Of a stretch of 64,000 nucleotides of DNA, positions 59,690-64,000 are shown piece after piece. This DNA comes from Stichopus chloronotus. Taxonomy: Eukaryota > Echinodermata > Holothuroidea > Aspidochirotida > Stichopodidae. Each line of letters opens with the position of its first letter. Position 1 is the first letter of the stretch. A program made the position numbers and the translations under genes. The stretch is taken from the NCBI GenBank assembly GCA_021234535.1, contig CM037842.1, forward strand, positions 23,127,106 through 23,191,105, in the 5' to 3' direction. The notes under the pieces are model-generated. The model saw only the letters and a program-made list of their open reading frames with translations, had not been told where the DNA came from and did not search any database.

Positions 59690-59955
59690 TGGTGATGAAC
59701 AAATCAAAAAGCTTAATTTCCTCGCCAGGAAATTATCAGGAAATCCCTCAGAAAAAAAGCATTTTCTGATGATTTTGTCAGTCCTGCCTGCAAAGACAAA
59801 AAGGATTAGATAATTTGAACTCATCATTTGCGATCATGTATGGATTTGACGACTGAGTCAGTCGAGTGGTATCTTTGGCTCTGAGGCCCATGTAACAGCT
59901 ACAAAAGCTCTTTCTGCACCTCTTTGGCCTTGTTCAGAGACCTTATTTACATATT
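59690..59955. other. No recognisable feature
   Basis: Short non-coding spacer; overlapping frames on both strands at 59603-59827 are uninformative. Confidence 0.4.
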
Positions 59956-59959
59956 TTTT

Positions 59960-60490
59960 TCTCCTTGCACACATAAGGATTAATCGTGGGTTTTGTGGAA
60001 AGACAACGCTAGTGTGGTATTAAAACAGATGGTGCCAGACGTAGTGCTAAAAGTTATCAGTACTCTCGGCATGGTAGATGGGAGTGCAGCTGTTGTGTCG
60101 ACGCAGGTGAGTGAGTTGTTTGTAAATAATCAAACCCTGGAACGTTGCAGAAGGATGAATCCAAACAGATGTGTAAAAAAAGTCCCAAAAGGATGTAAAT
60201 AGTAGCAGATTGCAGAAGATGCAGATGCTCAGCAGAAACCTGGCTGCAGGACCAAAAGGCTGGCAATTACAGAAGGGCGTTGGCCTGATACACACACACA
60301 CCCTTACAACATATAAAAGCGGCAGATGCTAGACCATGGTCGGCCAATCCTCACATGATATCATACATAATAAGGTTTCATTTCTCGAGAAATGATTTTA
60401 GCACATTACAGAAATCTTGTGAAGACTAGGTGCCATAGACAATACGGTAATTAATGCATAGGTTATATGTGGTGAGTACGCACTGTGACT
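59960..60490. repeat. Dispersed repeat family, fullest copy
   Basis: Its 5' third matches 13790-13975 and its 3' parts match 10480-10745, ending in the shared cggtaattaatgcataggtt module (about 60443). The plus-strand frame 59993-60202 contains LERCRRMNPNRCVKKVPKG. A similar RSRRINPNR string occurs in the 10.5-kb copy, so the family may once have encoded protein. A CA run lies at 60289-60303. Confidence 0.6.
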
Positions 60491-60755
60491 ATGGGGTTTT
60501 CATAACAGGCACTGACATTGTAACTGTGTACAGATAACAAACAAAGCCTAGATGGCAATCATACTGTTGATAAACTTGTGCATTTATGACATTCATTCCA
60601 AAATAGACAAAACCTGTAGTTTGTTTTTCAATAGCAAATTTTTACAATCCATTCATGAATTTGTAGCAAGCAATATTACCCACAAAATCTTTCCCAAAGT
60701 AAGATCATATATACTGTACCTATGCTATGCATCAGTCTTATATGAAGTACTTTAA

Positions 60756-61099
60756 AGGGAAATAGGGCGTTTGTTTTAGAGAAAACATCCATATTTTTGA
60801 AACCAATGTTCGTGGACGTATAATGATAGATCAATTAAAATAAAGAAGGACTGTAGCCTTCTTTTCAAGAACTAAGTTTCTCACAGGTAGAAATTCAGTT
60901 ATTTGTTGCTCAACACTAATTTGTTCACCCAAACTTTTCAAACTTCAAATGATGCATCTTCCATTACTCATCGCATGCATAATCTTTTAGAAGATGAAGC
61001 TTTGGTAGATGTTTATTGATGAGACTGAATACTTTAACAATGATTAAAGCTATTTTCTTTGCATGTCATGTCGGTGTATTCTAAACACCCTATTTCCCT
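60756..61099. mobile_element. Short TTAA-bounded element (piggyBac-like MITE), copy 2
   Basis: 344 bp, flanked by TTAA (60752-60755 and 61100-61103), with ends agggaaatagggc / caccctatttccct. It is the reverse complement of 16227-16572 with moderate divergence and small indels. Non-coding. Confidence 0.75.
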
Positions 61100-61103
61100 T
61101 TAA

Positions 61104-62478
61104 GGGAAGCCCTAAGGAAATGAAGCCTGCATAGATAATACACAACAACAGTAGCAATGAAACAGTTTGAAAAAAATGTTGGCAATGCTCACCTGAGGCT
61201 TAGAACTGATGGAGTTTCTTCAAAGATTGATTGTGAGAATTTTACACATCCACCCCAAACAACTTGTGGCATATTACTCTCATGTCTCCAAGGGATATGC
61301 TTCAATTTCACCATTGTAATCCATCTTACATACAACTACCATGCACTCTTAGCTGGTATTTTAAATTTATTACTACTGCAAATTTCAATATATCTATGGT
61401 AATCTTCAGTAACTACTAAAGTGCTCCCAACTGAATTGAGTTGTCTGTACTTGGCAAGTTATCAGACAATGTTGGCAACAGCAAGCATCTACTACTTCTT
61501 TATTGTTGTTATAGTATACATAACACATACAGGAGTAAAAGCAGGGAAAGATTTTAATATAATCTTGTGGCCTAATTCTGTGTGCATTAGGCCCAGATTG
61601 GGATGCTTTGCTAAAGATTCAAACTTTTACTGTAGTTTAAATCAAACACTTAACAAAAAAGTGAGGTTGCCTCAGTTATTGGTTTTTAAATATGTTTGAA
61701 TAAAACAGCCTATTCTAATGTTACAATACTACGTAGCCACACAGCAGTAAGGTTAATATTCAAGCATACCCAACATGTATGCTGAATAGCAGGAGACCTT
61801 GCATGGTCAATTTTCTGATGTTCAAGTTGTTCCCAAAAGCCAGATTTAGATTCATATAATCCCAAAGACAATCAGCCATGAACATATCACAACCTTGGCA
61901 AACTCTTCTTTATATCTCTCTCAAATCAAATACACAACTGACCAAAAATTGCCTCCATTTTGACTCTTCAGACTGCCATAACTTTGCGGTTTGTGTGGAG
62001 CGATTTTTTTTTGTCCCCATGTCATTTACAAGAGCAAAGTGGTTTCTTAACGTTCATAAACTTTTTATCTTCATTTGAATGTATTTAGGGCCATAATATT
62101 GACCCTAGAAATACTGAATACTACACTCCTCCCATGCACGCTGGAGAAATTTCTGCCACCTTTCTTCTTTCCCACGAATGTCAGGCATGCTCGAGTTACG
62201 TCACCACATTTGTCCCAAGGAAATATGATGGCCTGGGAAATTCCCTTTGCAATGGTGTTAAAATCTTTTCAATTAATCGCTGAGACTGTACCAAAATGTG
62301 ACTTGGTATTGCCGATGGACACAGTCTCATATACTCACTACATACATGTAGCATGTAGCCAAAGCAAAGGCAATTTACAGATTTCAAAATCTGAAAAAAA
62401 AAGCAAAGTGATGGGTCACTCAAGCATGAATTAACTATACTTACAGAGGCTAGTTACTGGTGTAAAGGTTTCCAAATG
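61104..62478. other. No recognisable gene
   Basis: AT-rich DNA with short plus-strand frames (61157-61402, 61421-61699, 62075-62434), none with a family motif or convincing splice context. Confidence 0.45.
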
Positions 62479-64000
62479 ATTCAGATCTGTATGATTTCTT
62501 AGTTTTCTAGTGTTAGGTTGTGGCAAAGATTCTGATCTCTATAGTGTCTTTGTTCTCTAGCATTGTGACAATTAGTCATATTCCGATCTGTATGGTTTAC
62601 TTCTCTATAGAAGTGCGACAATCAGTCATCATAAGATCTGTCTGTATAGTCTCTAAATTCTCTAGTTTTGTGACAATCAGCCGTACTCTGATCTGCATGG
62701 TTTCTTTAGTCCTCTAGAGTGTTGTGACAATCAGCCATATTCTGATCTGTATTGATTCTTTAGTCCTCTAGAGTGTTGTGACAATCAGCCATACTCTGAT
62801 CTGCATGGTTTCTTTAGTCCTCTACAGTGTTGTGACAATCAGCCATATTCTGATCTGTATGGATTCTTTAGTCCTCTAGAGTGTTGTGACAATCAGCCAT
62901 ATTCTGATCTGTATGGATTCTTTAGTCCTCTAGAGTGTTGTGACAATCAGCCATACTCTGATCTGCATGGTTTCTTTAGTCCTCTACAGTGTTGTGACAA
63001 TCAGCCATATTCTGATCTGTATTGATTCTTTAGTCCTCTAGAGTGTTGTGACAATCAGCCATACTCTGATCTGCATGGTTTCTTTAGTCCTCTACAGTGT
63101 TGTGACAATCAGCCATATTCTGATCTGTATGGATTCTTTAGTCCTCTAGAGTGTTGTGACAATCAGCCATATTCTGATCTGTATGGAATCTTTAGTCCTC
63201 TAGAGTGTTGTGACAATCAGCCATATTCTGATCTGTATGGTTTCTTTAGTCCTCTAGAGTGTTGTGACAATCAGCCATATTCTGATCTGTATTCTTTAGT
63301 CCTCTAGAGTCTTGTGACAATCAGCCATATTCTGATCTGTATGGATTCTTTAGTCCTCTAGAGTCTTGTGACAATCAGCCATATTCTGATCTGTATGGAT
63401 TCTTTAGTCCTCTAGAGTGTTGTGACAATCAGCCATATTCTGATCTGTATGGTTTCTTTAGTCCTCTAGAGTGTTGTGACAATCAGCCATACTCTGATCT
63501 GTATGGTTTCTTTAGTCCTCTAGAGTGTTGTGACAATCAGCCATACTCTGATCTGCATGGTTTCTTTAGTCCTCTAGAGTGTTGTGACAATCAGCCATAT
63601 TCTGATCTGTATGGATTCTTTAGTCCTCTAGAGTGTTGTGACAATCAGCCATATTCTGATCTGTATGGATTCTTTAGTCCTCTAGAGTCTTGTGACAATC
63701 AGCCATATTCTGATCTGTATGGTTTCTTTAGTCCTCTAGAGTGTTGTGACAATCAGCCATACTCTGATCTGTATTGATTCTTTAGTCCTCTAGAGTGTTG
63801 TGACAATCAGCCATATTCTGATCTGTATGGATTCTTTAGTCCTCTAGAGTGTTGTGACAATCAGCCATATTCTGATCTGTATGGATTCTTTAGTCCTCTA
63901 GAGTGTTGTGACAATCAGCCATATTCTGATCTGTATGGTGTCTTAGTTCTTTTACTATTACGATAATCAGGCAGATTGAGATCTGTATGGTTTCTTAATT
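62479..64000. repeat. 54-bp minisatellite, about 28 units, running to the window edge
   Basis: gttgtgacaatcagcc recurs every 54 bases (for example 62721 and 62775). The consensus continues atattctgatctgtatgg, then attctttagtcctctagag, and contains the palindrome ctctagag. The first units (62479-62690) and the last (after 63940) are diverged, the central ones nearly identical. Main variants are gtatgga/gtattga/gcatggt and tctagagtg/tctacagtg/tctagagtc; one unit near 63290 has a deletion. Open frames are broken, so it is not a repeat-protein gene. Its right end lies outside or at the window edge. Confidence 0.95.

Noticed and set aside
62479..64000. CRISPR-like array
   Set aside because: Units are contiguous 54-bp tandem copies without unique spacers, in a eukaryotic context.

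Overview
The window looks like AT-rich, repeat-dense intergenic (or long-intron) DNA from an animal, most likely a marine invertebrate. Evidence for this is the co-occurrence of DIRS-type tyrosine-recombinase retrotransposon remnants, a Penelope-like GIY-YIG fragment, a non-LTR retrotransposon, a gypsy-like LTR element, a BED-finger hAT transposon with introns, and many short non-autonomous elements. An echinoderm or another invertebrate deuterostome would fit, but nothing here fixes the species. I found no host protein-coding exon, tRNA, rRNA or CRISPR array that I can defend; nearly all short open frames look like chance or transposon shadows.

Layout. 1-6.5 kb: nothing recognisable. 6.5-8.1 kb: Penelope-like endonuclease fragment, then a diverged tandem repeat rich in AGGTCA half-sites. 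9.6-14 kb: decayed DIRS gag-like pieces and a dispersed repeat family. 16.2 kb: a 346-bp element bounded by TTAA, with an inverted sister at 60.8 kb. 18.6-20.8 kb: hairpins and a four-fold repeated module. 24.2-28.6 kb: the 3' part of a LINE (minus strand) split by a 3.48-kb LTR retrotransposon (24965-28441), which has near-identical LTRs but broken gag/protease and no reverse transcriptase. 30.4 kb: another TTAA-bounded element. 32.0-34.7 kb: a hAT-related short element, a DIRS RNase H/tyrosine recombinase remnant, and three 312-bp tandem copies. 39.6 kb: a 680-bp element with 16-bp units in its inverted ends and 10-bp flanking direct repeats. 41.5-47.2 kb: diverged tandem repeats, a 1-kb inverted-terminal-repeat element, a gag-like remnant and a hAT-related element. 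49.3-58 kb: a tandem array followed by a deletion-derivative DIRS element (50230-57951) split by a structurally complete 4.86-kb hAT transposon (52157-57014). 58.0-61.1 kb: an RNase H remnant of a second DIRS-like lineage, a second copy of the 1-kb element, a dispersed repeat and the sister TTAA element. 62.5-64 kb: a 54-bp minisatellite running to the window edge.

The insertions give a relative chronology. The hAT lies inside the DIRS derivative with an exact 8-bp target duplication, and the LTR element lies inside the LINE. The hAT is the only element with close to full coding capacity: a BED finger, DDE-type hAT core and C-terminal dimerisation domain over three exons. Sequences resembling its subterminal region recur in two short elements (32 and 47 kb) that it or a relative could have mobilised. 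Coordinates of old, diverged elements are approximate to some tens of bases.
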